Positions 47,723 through 56,735 of a stretch of 64,000 bases of DNA are shown here, piece after piece. The number at the start of each line of letters is the position of its first letter. Position 1 is the first letter of the stretch. The position numbers were made by a program, and so were the translations under genes. Below the pieces are notes generated by a model. That model worked only from the letters and a program-made list of their open reading frames with translations. It was not told the origin of the DNA and ran no database searches. Source of the DNA: Rhodospirillales bacterium (GTDB taxonomy: Bacteria; Pseudomonadota; Alphaproteobacteria; UBA828); contig JAPPMY010000149.1 in the NCBI GenBank assembly GCA_028818855.1, positions 1-64,000 of the forward strand. Direction: 5' to 3'.

Positions 47723-49924
47723 TCAGCGCCGCCGCCGCGGCCTCCCGCGCCGCCGACCGTCGCGCTCCGCCGCTGCCCAGGCTTCCCCGTCCACGGCAAC
47801 GAGCGAGAAGGTGAGGCCGCCGGCGAGCGGGTCGGCCTCCTCCAGCGTCACCACGACCGGAGCGCCTAGCGAGAGCGTGCGGCCGCCTGCATCGAGGGTC
47901 TGGCGCCTGGCATCGAAGCGCGGCCTGCCCGCGCCGAAAGTCCGCGCTGGCACAAGCCCCTCGGCTCCGGTCTCGTCGAGCGAGACGAAGACGCCGAAGC
48001 GGGTCACGCCTGCGATCCGGCCCTCGAACGCGGCGCCGGTGCGATCGGCCAGGTAGGCAGCGCAGTAGCGGTCCAGCGCATCGCGCTCGGCCGCCTGCGC
48101 GCGCCGTTCGGTTGACGAAATATGCGTACCCACTTGCTCCAGCGCCGCCGCCTCAGCGCGGCCGGAGCCGCCCGGCCCGAGATCGTACGCGTCGATCAGG
48201 GCACGGTGCACCAGCAGGTCGGCGTAGCGGCGGATCGGCGAGGTGAAGTGGGCGTAGCGCACGAGGCCGAGGCCGAAGTGGCCGATGTTGCGGGGGCTGT
48301 ACTCGGCCTGCGCCTGGGCGCGCAGGATCATCAGGCTGGCGACGCCCACGTCTCGCGGGTCATCGAGCAGGGCGAGGAACCGGTTGAAGGTATCGGGGCG
48401 GACAGCGCCGCCGCGCGGGAGCGCGATCCCGCGGCTGCGCATGAACTCGCGCAAGCTGTCGAGCTTCGCCGTGTCGGGCCGGTCGTGGACGCGGTACATG
48501 CAGGGCATGCCCTTCGCTTCGAGCGCGCCGGCGGCGGCCACGTTCGCCGCGATCATCAGCTCCTCGATCAGGCGGTGGCTGTCGAAGCGGCGGGCGAAGC
48601 CGATATTCGCCACCGCGCCGTCGCCCGCGAGGGTAACGACGCGCTCCGGCAACTCCAGGTCGAGCGCGCCGCGCCGCTCCCGCGCCGCCCTGAGCGCGCC
48701 GTAGACGCCGTAGAGCGCGGGGATCGCGGCGCGCGCCGGCGCAGGCAGACCGTCGCCACCCCCATCGGCCGCCTCCTGCGCGGCCTCGTACGTGAGCCGC
48801 GCGGCCGAGCACATCAGCGCGCGCTCGAAGCGCCAGTCGAGCAGCGTGCCGTCCGCGTCGATCCTGAGGTGCGCGGCGAGGCAGGTGCGGTCCTCGCCGG
48901 GCTTCAGCGAGCAGAGGCCGGCCGACAGCGCCTCCGGCAGCATCGGCACCACGCGGTCGGGGAAGTAGGCGGAGTTGCCACGCTCCCGCGCCGCACTGTC
49001 GAGGGCGCTGCCCGGCCGCACGAAGTGCGCCACGTCGGCGATGGCGACGACGGCGCGCCAGCCGCCCGCATTGTCCGGCGCGGGATCGGCCTCGGCCCAG
49101 ACCGCGTCGTCGAAATCGCGGGCGTCCGCGCCGTCGATGGTCACGAGCGGGAGCGTGCGCAGGTCCGACCGCCCGTCGAGACCCGGCGCGGCCGATTGCG
49201 CCGCCTCCGCCAGCGCCTCGTCGGGGAAGGGGACCGGCAGGCCGTGGCTGTGGATCGCGGCCAGGCTGATCGCGCCGGGCGAACCCGCATCGCCCAGCCG
49301 CTCGACCACCCTGGCATCGGGCAGGCCAAGGCGCCCGCCCTCCGTGGTCTCGGCGACGACCATCTCGCCCGGCCGGGCGCCTGCAGTCTCCTCCGCGCTT
49401 ACCGCGACGTGGCGGCGCGCGCGCCGGTCGGCCGGCTCGATCGTCCCGCCGCCCTGCCCGTCGGCGCGAAAGACCCCGACCACCCGGCGGGGGCGGCCGT
49501 CGAGCACGCGCATGGGCCGCGCCAGGTAGCCGCCTTCGGGCGCGGGCCTCAGCCGGGCCAGCACGCGGTCGCCTTCCCCCGGCTCCCGCACGCCCCGGGG
49601 CGCAGCGTCGAGGGTGATCGGCGGCGGCGGGTCGGGCTCCTCCCACCGCGTGGGCCGGGCCGTGAGCGCGCCGTCCTCGTCGAGGCCGTCCACCTCCAGC
49701 ACGGTGACCGACGGCAACGCGCCTGCGGGGCGCCGCCGCCCGCGCCGGCCTTCGAGCGCGCCTTCCTCCTCCAGCGCGCGCAGAAGCTCCGTCAGCGCGG
49801 CGCGGTCGTTGCCGCTGATGCCGAAGGCGCGCGCGATTTCGCGCCGGCCGACCTTGCCCGGGCTCTCCCGGACAAAGCGCAGCACCTCGTCCTTGCTGGG
49901 AAAGGGAGCCGGCTTGCCCGCCAA
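47723..49924 (-). CDS. rnr: Ribonuclease R
   Basis: RNB domain LPLVTIDGADARDFDDAVWAE...AHFVRPGSALDSAARERGNSAYFPDRVVPMLPEALSAGLCSLKPGEDR; C-terminal S1. Confidence 0.96.
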   Translation of the reverse strand: MAGKPAPFPSKDEVLRFVRESPGKVGRREIARAFGISGNDRAALTELLRALEEEGALEGRRGRRRPAGALPSVTVLEVDGLDEDGALTARPTRWEEPDPPPPITLDAAPRGVREPGEGDRVLARLRPAPEGGYLARPMRVLDGRPRRVVGVFRADGQGGGTIEPADRRARRHVAVSAEETAGARPGEMVVAETTEGGRLGLPDARVVERLGDAGSPGAISLAAIHSHGLPVPFPDEALAEAAQSAAPGLDGRSDLRTLPLVTIDGADARDFDDAVWAEADPAPDNAGGWRAVVAIADVAHFVRPGSALDSAARERGNSAYFPDRVVPMLPEALSAGLCSLKPGEDRTCLAAHLRIDADGTLLDWRFERALMCSAARLTYEAAQEAADGGGDGLPAPARAAIPALYGVYGALRAARERRGALDLELPERVVTLAGDGAVANIGFARRFDSHRLIEELMIAANVAAAGALEAKGMPCMYRVHDRPDTAKLDSLREFMRSRGIALPRGGAVRPDTFNRFLALLDDPRDVGVASLMILRAQAQAEYSPRNIGHFGLGLVRYAHFTSPIRRYADLLVHRALIDAYDLGPGGSGRAEAAALEQVGTHISSTERRAQAAERDALDRYCAAYLADRTGAAFEGRIAGVTRFGVFVSLDETGAEGLVPARTFGAGRPRFDARRQTLDAGGRTLSLGAPVVVTLEEADPLAGGLTFSLVAVDGEAWAAAERDGRRRGRPRRRR

Positions 49925-49939
49925 GGCGCACGCGCGCCG

Positions 49940-52555
49940 CTAGGGCGCGCCGCCGGCAGGCGCGTCCGGCTGCCGGCTCGGAGCGCGCTTCGTCTTCCTC
50001 CGCGCCCCGCCGGCCTTCGCCGCCGCCGGCTTCCGCCGTCCTCCGGCGCTCTTCTTCGCGCCGTCCTTCTTCGCCTTGGCGGCCAGCAGCGTGACGGCCT
50101 GCTCGAGGGTCAACTCGTCGTCGGATGTGCCCTTGGGCAGCGACGCGCGCAGCCGGCGATGCTGGACATAAGGCCCGTAGCGGCCGGTGTGCAGCGTTAC
50201 CGCCTCGCCGCTCTCGGGATGCGCGCCCAGCTCCCGCAGGAGCTTCGTGCCCCCCTTCTTCTCGGCAATCAGCACAACGGCGCGGTTGAGGCCCACCGTC
50301 AGCACGTTGTCGCCGCGCGGCAGCGAGCGATAGGCGCCGTCGTGCTTGACGTAGGCGCCGAAGCGGCCGATCCCGGCGGTGATCGGCTTGCCGGTCTCGG
50401 GATGCGCCCCCACCTCCCGCGGCAGCCCGAGCAGGCCCACCGCCGTCTCCAGATCGACCATGTCCGGCGCCAGGTCCTGCGGGAGCGAGACCCGCTTGGG
50501 CTTCTCCTCGGCGCCTGCCGCGACGCCCCGCTCGACATAGAGGCCGTAGGGGCCGCGCTTCAACGCGACCGGCAGGCCGGTCTCCGGGTCGTTGCCGAGC
50601 GTGCGGGGCTCCGCCGCCTCGTCGCCGCCGTCGGCGAGCGGGCGGGTGAAGCGGCACTCCGGATAGTTGGAGCAGCCGACGAAGGGGCCGTAGCGCCCGA
50701 GCTTGAGCCCGAGCCTGCCGTCCGCGCACTTGGGGCAGCGGCGATCCTCGCCGCCCTCCTCGGCCGGGAACAGGTGGCGGCCCAGCGTCTCGTCGAGGGC
50801 GTCCAAAACCTGCTTCACTCGGAGCCCCTTGGTCTCCTCCACCGCGCCGGCGAAGTCCCGCCAGAAGTCGCTCAGCACCGCCCGCCAGTCGATCTCGCCG
50901 GCGGAGATGGTATCGAGCTGGCCTTCCAGCGAGGCCGTGAAGTCGTACTCGACGTAACGGCTGAAGAAGCTCTCCAGGAACACCGTGACGATGCGCCCCC
51001 GGTCCTCCGGCACGAAGCGGCGCTTCTCCAGGCGCACGTAGCTGCGGTCCTGCAGGACCGAGATGATCGAAGCGTAGGTGGAGGGCCGGCCGATGCCGAG
51101 CTCCTCGAGCCGGCGCACGAGGCTCGCCTCGGAGTAGCGGGGCGGCGGCTCGGTGAAGTGCTGGGCGGGCTTGACCTCCTCCACGGCCATCGGCTCGCCC
51201 TCTTTCACCGTCGGCAGCGTGCGCTCGTCGTCCGCGTCGTCGCCGTTGTCGCGCCGCGCGTCGTCCCGGCCCTCCTGATAGACGCGGAGGAAGCCGTCGA
51301 AGGCGATCGTGGCGCCGGTGGCGCGCAAGCCCACGCGCCCGTCGTCGGAGGCGATATCCACGCCCACCCGGTCGATCTCGGCGCTCGCCATCTGGCTCGC
51401 GAGCGCGCGCTTCCAGATCAGCTCGTAGAGCCGCGCCTGATCCTTGTTGAGCGCGCCTGCAAGCGAGCGCGGCTCGCGGCCGAGGTCGGTGGGGCGGATC
51501 GCCTCGTGCGCCTCCTGCGCGTTCTTCGCCCTGGTGCGGTAGCGGCGGGGCTTCTCTGGCACATAGTTCGCGCCGTAGCGCCGCCCGATCACGTCTCTCG
51601 CCTGACTGAGCGCCTGCTCTGCGATCTGCACGCCGTCGGTCCGCATGTAGGTGATGAGGCCCACCTGCTCGCCGCCTACGGCGATGCCCTCGTAGAGCTG
51701 CTGGGCCACCTGCATGGTGCGCCGCGCGGCGAACCCCAGCTTGCGCGAGGCCTCCTGCTGCAGCGTCGACGTGGTGAAAGGCGGCGCCGGATTGCGCTTG
51801 ACCCGCTTGGTCTCGACCGAGGCGACGTGGTAGCGGCCTTCCCGCACCAGCGCGGCAGCGCGCTCCGCCGCCGCCCGGTCGCCGAGCCCGTACTTGCCGA
51901 GCTTCTCGCCCTCCAGGCTCGCGAGGCGGGCGACCACGCGCTCGCCCCGGGGCGTGTCGAGATCGACCTCGATGGACCAGTACTCGCGCGGCTTGAAGGC
52001 CTCGATCTCGACCTCGCGCGCGCAGATCAGCCGGAGCGCGACCGATTGCACGCGGCCCGCCGAGCGCGAGCCGGGGAGCTTGCGCCAGAGCACCGGGGAG
52101 AGCGTGAAGCCCACCAGGTAGTCGAGCGCGCGACGCGCCTTGTAGGCGTCGATCAGGTTGTCGTCGAGCTCGCGGGGGTCGGCCATCGCGTCGAGCACGG
52201 CCGACTTGGTGACCTCGGAGAAGACCACGCGCTGCACGGCGACGCCGTCGAGCAGCCCGCGCCGGCCCAGCTCGTCCCGCACGTGCCAGGAGATCGCCTC
52301 GCCTTCCCGGTCCGGGTCGGTGGCGAGGTAGAGGGTCCGGGCGCCCCGGAGCGCCCTGCCGATGGCGCCGATGTGCTTCTCGGCGCCGTCGGAGACGGTC
52401 CAGTCCATGGCGAAGGCATCGTCCGGCCGCACCGAGCCGTCCTTGGGCAGGAGGTCGCGGACATGGCCGTAGGAGGCCACGACCGTGAAGTCCGGGCCCA
52501 GGTACCTGCCGATGGTTGACGCCTTGGTAGGCGATTCGACGACGACGACGTTCAT
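49940..52555 (-). CDS. topA: DNA topoisomerase I
   Basis: MNVVVVESPTKASTIGRYLGPDFTVVASYGHVRDLLPKDG; LITYMRTDGVQ active site; C4 zinc finger CPKC...CSNYPEC; C-terminal repeats and Lys/Ala-rich tail. Confidence 0.97.
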   Translation of the reverse strand: MNVVVVESPTKASTIGRYLGPDFTVVASYGHVRDLLPKDGSVRPDDAFAMDWTVSDGAEKHIGAIGRALRGARTLYLATDPDREGEAISWHVRDELGRRGLLDGVAVQRVVFSEVTKSAVLDAMADPRELDDNLIDAYKARRALDYLVGFTLSPVLWRKLPGSRSAGRVQSVALRLICAREVEIEAFKPREYWSIEVDLDTPRGERVVARLASLEGEKLGKYGLGDRAAAERAAALVREGRYHVASVETKRVKRNPAPPFTTSTLQQEASRKLGFAARRTMQVAQQLYEGIAVGGEQVGLITYMRTDGVQIAEQALSQARDVIGRRYGANYVPEKPRRYRTRAKNAQEAHEAIRPTDLGREPRSLAGALNKDQARLYELIWKRALASQMASAEIDRVGVDIASDDGRVGLRATGATIAFDGFLRVYQEGRDDARRDNGDDADDERTLPTVKEGEPMAVEEVKPAQHFTEPPPRYSEASLVRRLEELGIGRPSTYASIISVLQDRSYVRLEKRRFVPEDRGRIVTVFLESFFSRYVEYDFTASLEGQLDTISAGEIDWRAVLSDFWRDFAGAVEETKGLRVKQVLDALDETLGRHLFPAEEGGEDRRCPKCADGRLGLKLGRYGPFVGCSNYPECRFTRPLADGGDEAAEPRTLGNDPETGLPVALKRGPYGLYVERGVAAGAEEKPKRVSLPQDLAPDMVDLETAVGLLGLPREVGAHPETGKPITAGIGRFGAYVKHDGAYRSLPRGDNVLTVGLNRAVVLIAEKKGGTKLLRELGAHPESGEAVTLHTGRYGPYVQHRRLRASLPKGTSDDELTLEQAVTLLAAKAKKDGAKKSAGGRRKPAAAKAGGARRKTKRAPSRQPDAPAGGAP

Positions 52556-52591
52556 CCTGAAACGACTTGCTGGTAGCGCCTGTGGGCGGCG

Positions 52592-53740
52592 CTACGCCGC
52601 CGGCTGGGAGTGCGAAACGCGGTTGCCCGGATGCCGTTCCAGGCGTCCCGCCAACTCAAGCTCCAGCAAAATGGTCGCCACCATCGCGGGAGTCAACCGG
52701 CTCTGCCGCACCAGCAGGTCCACCGGCATCGGGCTGGGGCCCAGCAGTTGGGCCACGGATTCGCGCGCGTCGGCCGGCGCCTCGTCCTCCTCCGACGGGG
52801 TGTACGCATCGTCCGACGGCCAGCGCTGCCGGGGTTCGCCCAGCACAGGGCGGCCCCCTTCGGCCAGCGCATCGAGCACGTCGTTCGCGTTCTCCACCAG
52901 CGTCGCCCCCTGCCGGATCAGGCGGTTGGGGCCGCTCGCGCGGGGGTCGAGCGGCGAGCCGGGGACCGCCATCACCTCGCGCCCCTGCTCCAGCGCGAGC
53001 CTGGCCGTGATCAGCGAGCCCGAGCGGGCCGCGCCTTCCACCACCACGACGCCGCGGGAGAGCCCTGCGATGATCCGGTTGCGGCGCGGGAAGTGCCGCC
53101 CCATGGGCACGGTGCCGAGCGGAGCCTCCGCGATCACCGCGCCCTCCGCCAACAGCCGCTCGTGGAGCGAGCTGTTCTCCTTGGGATAGACCACGTCGAC
53201 ACCGCCGCCCATGACCGCGACCGTGCCGGTCTCGATGGCACCGGCGTGGGCGCGGGCGTCGATCCCCCGCGCCAGGCCCGAGACCACGGTGAGCCCGGCC
53301 GCGCCGAGCTCCGCCGCCAGCCGCTCGGCGAAGTGAAGCCCGTTGGCCGACGCGTTGCGCGCCCCCACTAGGGCGACGGAATCGGTCGGCAGCAGGTCCG
53401 CGCGCCCCCGCACGGCGAGCACCGGCGGCGGGTCGGCGATGGCGGCAAGCGGCTCGGGGTATGCGGGCTCCACCATCGCGATCAGGCGCCCGCCGAGCGC
53501 GGCCAGGCCCGCGATTTCGCGCTCGGCCGCGGCGCGCGAGCAGACCTTGATCGGGCGCCGCCGCCCGCCGCGCCGCGCGAGCGCCGGCAGCGCGTCGAGC
53601 ACGGCGGCGGGCGCGCCGAAGCGGTCCAGCAGGGCGAGGAAGGTGACGGGGCCCACGTTCTCGCAGCGGGCGAGGCGCAGCCAGTCGAGACGTTCTGCGT
53701 CCGAGAGCGTGCGGCGCTCGTTCAACCCGGCGGCGTTCAT
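52592..53740 (-). CDS. dprA: DNA processing protein DprA
   Basis: SVALVGARNASANGLHFAERLAAELGAAGLTVVSGLARGIDARAHAGAIETGTVAVMGGGVDVVYPKENSSLHERL. Confidence 0.96.
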   Translation of the reverse strand: MNAAGLNERRTLSDAERLDWLRLARCENVGPVTFLALLDRFGAPAAVLDALPALARRGGRRRPIKVCSRAAAEREIAGLAALGGRLIAMVEPAYPEPLAAIADPPPVLAVRGRADLLPTDSVALVGARNASANGLHFAERLAAELGAAGLTVVSGLARGIDARAHAGAIETGTVAVMGGGVDVVYPKENSSLHERLLAEGAVIAEAPLGTVPMGRHFPRRNRIIAGLSRGVVVVEGAARSGSLITARLALEQGREVMAVPGSPLDPRASGPNRLIRQGATLVENANDVLDALAEGGRPVLGEPRQRWPSDDAYTPSEEDEAPADARESVAQLLGPSPMPVDLLVRQSRLTPAMVATILLELELAGRLERHPGNRVSHSQPAA

Positions 53741-54387
53741 CGGCCCGCCGGGGGGTCCGCCTCGGGCGCGGCCGGGGTGCTCCGGCCGATGCGGGGCTCG
53801 CGACCGCGCGCAAGCCGCACGATGTTCCCGGCATGGCGCAGCGTCACGATGACGGCGAGGAAGCCCGCGAGCCACGCGATCTGCGGCATGTCGAAGAGGA
53901 TCGCGAACCCCGGCGATGCGCAGATCGCGACGAGCGCCGCGAGGGACGAATAGCGGAAGAGCCCGGCGACGGCGAGCCAGAGCCCGCAGGCGATCAGCCC
54001 CACCGGCCACGCGATGGCGAGCAGGACGCCGAGCGTCGTCGCCACGCCCTTGCCGCCCCTGAACAGCAGCCAGACCGGCGCGACGTGGCCGACGACGACC
54101 GCACCGGCGGCGATCACCGCCATGTCGGGGCCGAAGCGCTGGGCGATGACCACGGCCACGGCCCCCTTGCCGCCGTCGAGCAGCAGGGTGAGCGCCGCCG
54201 CCGCCTTGTTGCCGGTGCGCAGCACGTTGGTGGCGCCGATATTGCCCGAGCCGATCCGCCGCAGATCGCCGAGCCGGAAGACGCGCGCGACGATCAGGCC
54301 CATGGGCAGCGCGCCGATCAGGTAAGCGATGACCCCGCCCGCGTAGAACGGCCAGGTGAACGCAAAGTTTCCGAGCGGATCGGGCAC
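53737..54387 (-). CDS. plsY: Glycerol-3-phosphate acyltransferase PlsY
   Basis: VIAYLIGALPMGLIVARVFRLGDLRRIGSGNIGATNVLRTGNKAAAALTLLLDGGKGAVAV. Confidence 0.97.
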   Translation of the reverse strand: MPDPLGNFAFTWPFYAGGVIAYLIGALPMGLIVARVFRLGDLRRIGSGNIGATNVLRTGNKAAAALTLLLDGGKGAVAVVIAQRFGPDMAVIAAGAVVVGHVAPVWLLFRGGKGVATTLGVLLAIAWPVGLIACGLWLAVAGLFRYSSLAALVAICASPGFAILFDMPQIAWLAGFLAVIVTLRHAGNIVRLARGREPRIGRSTPAAPEADPPAGR

Positions 54388-54402
54388 CGCCGCCGGCCCC
54401 GC

Positions 54403-55434
54403 TCAGGGCCGCATGATCATGCGGCCGAAGAAGTTGCGGCTCTCCATCAGCTCGTGTGCCGCCGATGCCTCGCTGAGAGCGAAGGTCCGGTGAATCACCG
54501 GCTTGAGGTGGCCCTCGGCCATCAGGCGGAGCACCTGCTCGACATGGGTCTTGGTGGATCGCCCGCAGCCGTGCACCGCGATGTGCTTGCGGAAGAACTC
54601 GATGAAGTCGATCTCCACCCGCTCGCCGCCGTGCGCACCGATGGTGGCGAGCCGGGCTCCCGGCGCGAGCGCGTCGATGGCGCCCACCAGGATCGCGCCG
54701 CCGGTCATCTCCAGCGCGGCATCGACGCCACGGCCGTCGGTAAGCCGCCGGGCCGCGTCGCCCAGATCCTCGCGGGTGTAGTCGATGGCCGCGTCGGCGC
54801 CGAGGGCGAGGGCCTTCTCCAGCTTCTCCGCGGAGCCCGCAGCCGCGATCACCCGGGCGCCGGCGAGCTTCGCGATCTGCACCGCGGCCGAGCCCACACC
54901 GCCGCCCGCCGCCGTGATCAGCACCGTCTCACCGGTGCGCAGGACGATCTCCTCGATCAGCGCCTCCCAGGCCGTCGCGAAGGGAATCTGGCCCGCCACG
55001 GCATCCTCATAGGAGAGCGAGTCCGGAATGCGCACCACGTGGTCGGGGCGCACCTTCACGTATTCGGCGTAGCCACCCCAGTGAGTGACGCCCAGCACGC
55101 CGGCGTGCATGCAGAGGTTCTCCCGGCCGTCGCGGCAGTCGCCGCAGGCGCCGCAGCTCAGCATGAAGTGGGGCGCGACCCGGTCGCCCTCGCCGAACCC
55201 CGTCACGCCCGCGCCGACGTCGGCGACGGCGCCCGCCGCATCGACCCCCATGACGTGCGGCATCGGGCTCTCCACGCCGAAAAGGCCCTTGCGCAGGTCC
55301 GTATCGCAGTGGTTCACGCCGGAGGCATGAACCTCGACGAGCAGCTCGCCGGGGCCGGCCGCAGGCGTCTGCACGTCCTCGTAGACGATGGTGTCGAACG
55401 CCTCGCCGTAGCCGTGGATCACTGCAGCCTTCAT
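54403..55434 (-). CDS. Zinc-binding alcohol dehydrogenase / quinone oxidoreductase family protein
   Basis: [39 protein letters not shown] structural-Zn motif; [25 protein letters not shown]. Confidence 0.92.
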   Translation of the reverse strand: MKAAVIHGYGEAFDTIVYEDVQTPAAGPGELLVEVHASGVNHCDTDLRKGLFGVESPMPHVMGVDAAGAVADVGAGVTGFGEGDRVAPHFMLSCGACGDCRDGRENLCMHAGVLGVTHWGGYAEYVKVRPDHVVRIPDSLSYEDAVAGQIPFATAWEALIEEIVLRTGETVLITAAGGGVGSAAVQIAKLAGARVIAAAGSAEKLEKALALGADAAIDYTREDLGDAARRLTDGRGVDAALEMTGGAILVGAIDALAPGARLATIGAHGGERVEIDFIEFFRKHIAVHGCGRSTKTHVEQVLRLMAEGHLKPVIHRTFALSEASAAHELMESRNFFGRMIMRP

Positions 55435-56387
55435 CGCCTTCCTCCCGCAACCCGGACCGCCACCCGCCCGGCCTCGGCAGCCGCCACCGCCGCCGCGGCG
55501 CGATGCACGCTCGTATGCCGGCGCGCCAAGCGGTCCAGATCGTCGGCGTAGCCGCCGCCCACGACGCAAGCACACGCCACGCCTGCCGCGCGGCAGGTCT
55601 CGATCACGTAGCGGTCGCGCCGGGCAAGCCCCTCGTCGCCGAGGGCGAGCCGGCCGAGCTTGTCCTCGGCGTGGGGGTCGACGCCGGCATTGTAGAACAC
55701 GATGTCCGGCCGGTGACGGGCAACGAGTCCCGGCAGGTGGGTCGCCAGCACGGAGTGATAGACCGCATCGCCGGTGCCAGGGGGCACGCCGATGTCCAGA
55801 TCGCTCGTCTCCTTGGCCGGCGGGTAGTTGGCCTCGCAGTGGAGCGAGAAGGTGAAGGTCTCCGGCTCGCCACGGAAGATCGCGGCCGTGCCGTCGCCCT
55901 GGTGGACGTCGAGATCGACAACCAGGGCCCGCTCGATCAGCCCCTCTCGGCGCAGCACGCGGATCGCGACGGCGACATCGTTGAAGAGACAGAAGCCCGC
56001 GCCGTGATCGGCGAAGGCGTGGTGGCTGCCACCCGCCGTGTTGCAGGCGAGCCCGTGCTCCAGCGCGAGGCGGCCGGTGAGCACGGTCCCGCCGACGGCG
56101 GCGCAGCCGCGGCGCACGAGCGCGCCGGAGAGCGGCAGGCCCAAGCGCCGCACCGCCCGGCGGTCGAGCGCGAGCGCCATCACCGCGTCCACGTACGCCT
56201 CGTGGTGGGCCAGCGTCAGCCACGCGCGGGACGCTGGCACAGGCCGAGCGAGGTCTGCCGGTGAAATTACGCCGTCCTCCAGCAGCACATCCTTGATCCG
56301 GCCGAACTTCCCGATCGGGAAGCGGTGGCCGGGCGGGAGCGGGACGGTGTAGTCCGGGTGGAAGACGACCGGCAGGGCCACGGGCAC
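55431..56387 (-). CDS. Histone deacetylase family protein (AcuC/HDAC-like)
   Basis: [76 protein letters not shown] zinc-site DxHxGDG. Confidence 0.92.
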   Translation of the reverse strand: MPVALPVVFHPDYTVPLPPGHRFPIGKFGRIKDVLLEDGVISPADLARPVPASRAWLTLAHHEAYVDAVMALALDRRAVRRLGLPLSGALVRRGCAAVGGTVLTGRLALEHGLACNTAGGSHHAFADHGAGFCLFNDVAVAIRVLRREGLIERALVVDLDVHQGDGTAAIFRGEPETFTFSLHCEANYPPAKETSDLDIGVPPGTGDAVYHSVLATHLPGLVARHRPDIVFYNAGVDPHAEDKLGRLALGDEGLARRDRYVIETCRAAGVACACVVGGGYADDLDRLARRHTSVHRAAAAVAAAEAGRVAVRVAGGRR

Positions 56388-56735
56388 CTAGAGGACCGAG
56401 AGCACGTTCTCGGGCGGGCGGCCGAGGGCCGCGCGGCTGCCGTTCACCACGATCGGCCGCTCGATCACGATGGGATTGGCGGCCATGAGGTCGATCAGCG
56501 CGTTGCGCGACAGGCTCTCGTCGCCCATGCCGGCCTCGCGGTAGGCGGCCTCCTTCGCGCGCATGACCGCGCGCGGCTCCAGGCCGAGCTTGGCGAGCAC
56601 CACGTCGATCTCGTCGGCAGAGGGCGGTGTCTTCAGATATTCCACGATCTCCGGCTCGATGCCGCGCTCCCGCAACAATTGCAATGCTTGACGGGACTTG
56701 GAGCAGCGCGGGTTGTGGTAAATAGTCACCGCCAT
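56388..56735 (-). CDS. ArsC-family thioredoxin-fold reductase
   Basis: TIYHNPRCSKSRQALQLLRERGIEPEIVEYLKTPPSADEIDVVLAKLGLEP...IVIERPIVVNGSRAALGRPPENV. Confidence 0.93.
   Translation of the reverse strand: MAVTIYHNPRCSKSRQALQLLRERGIEPEIVEYLKTPPSADEIDVVLAKLGLEPRAVMRAKEAAYREAGMGDESLSRNALIDLMAANPIVIERPIVVNGSRAALGRPPENVLSVL

Noticed and set aside
48122-52519. 1465-aa plus-strand ORF
   Set aside because: Antisense to rnr and topA, whose minus-strand translations are unambiguous; low-complexity R/A/G/H composition typical of a GC-rich shadow ORF.
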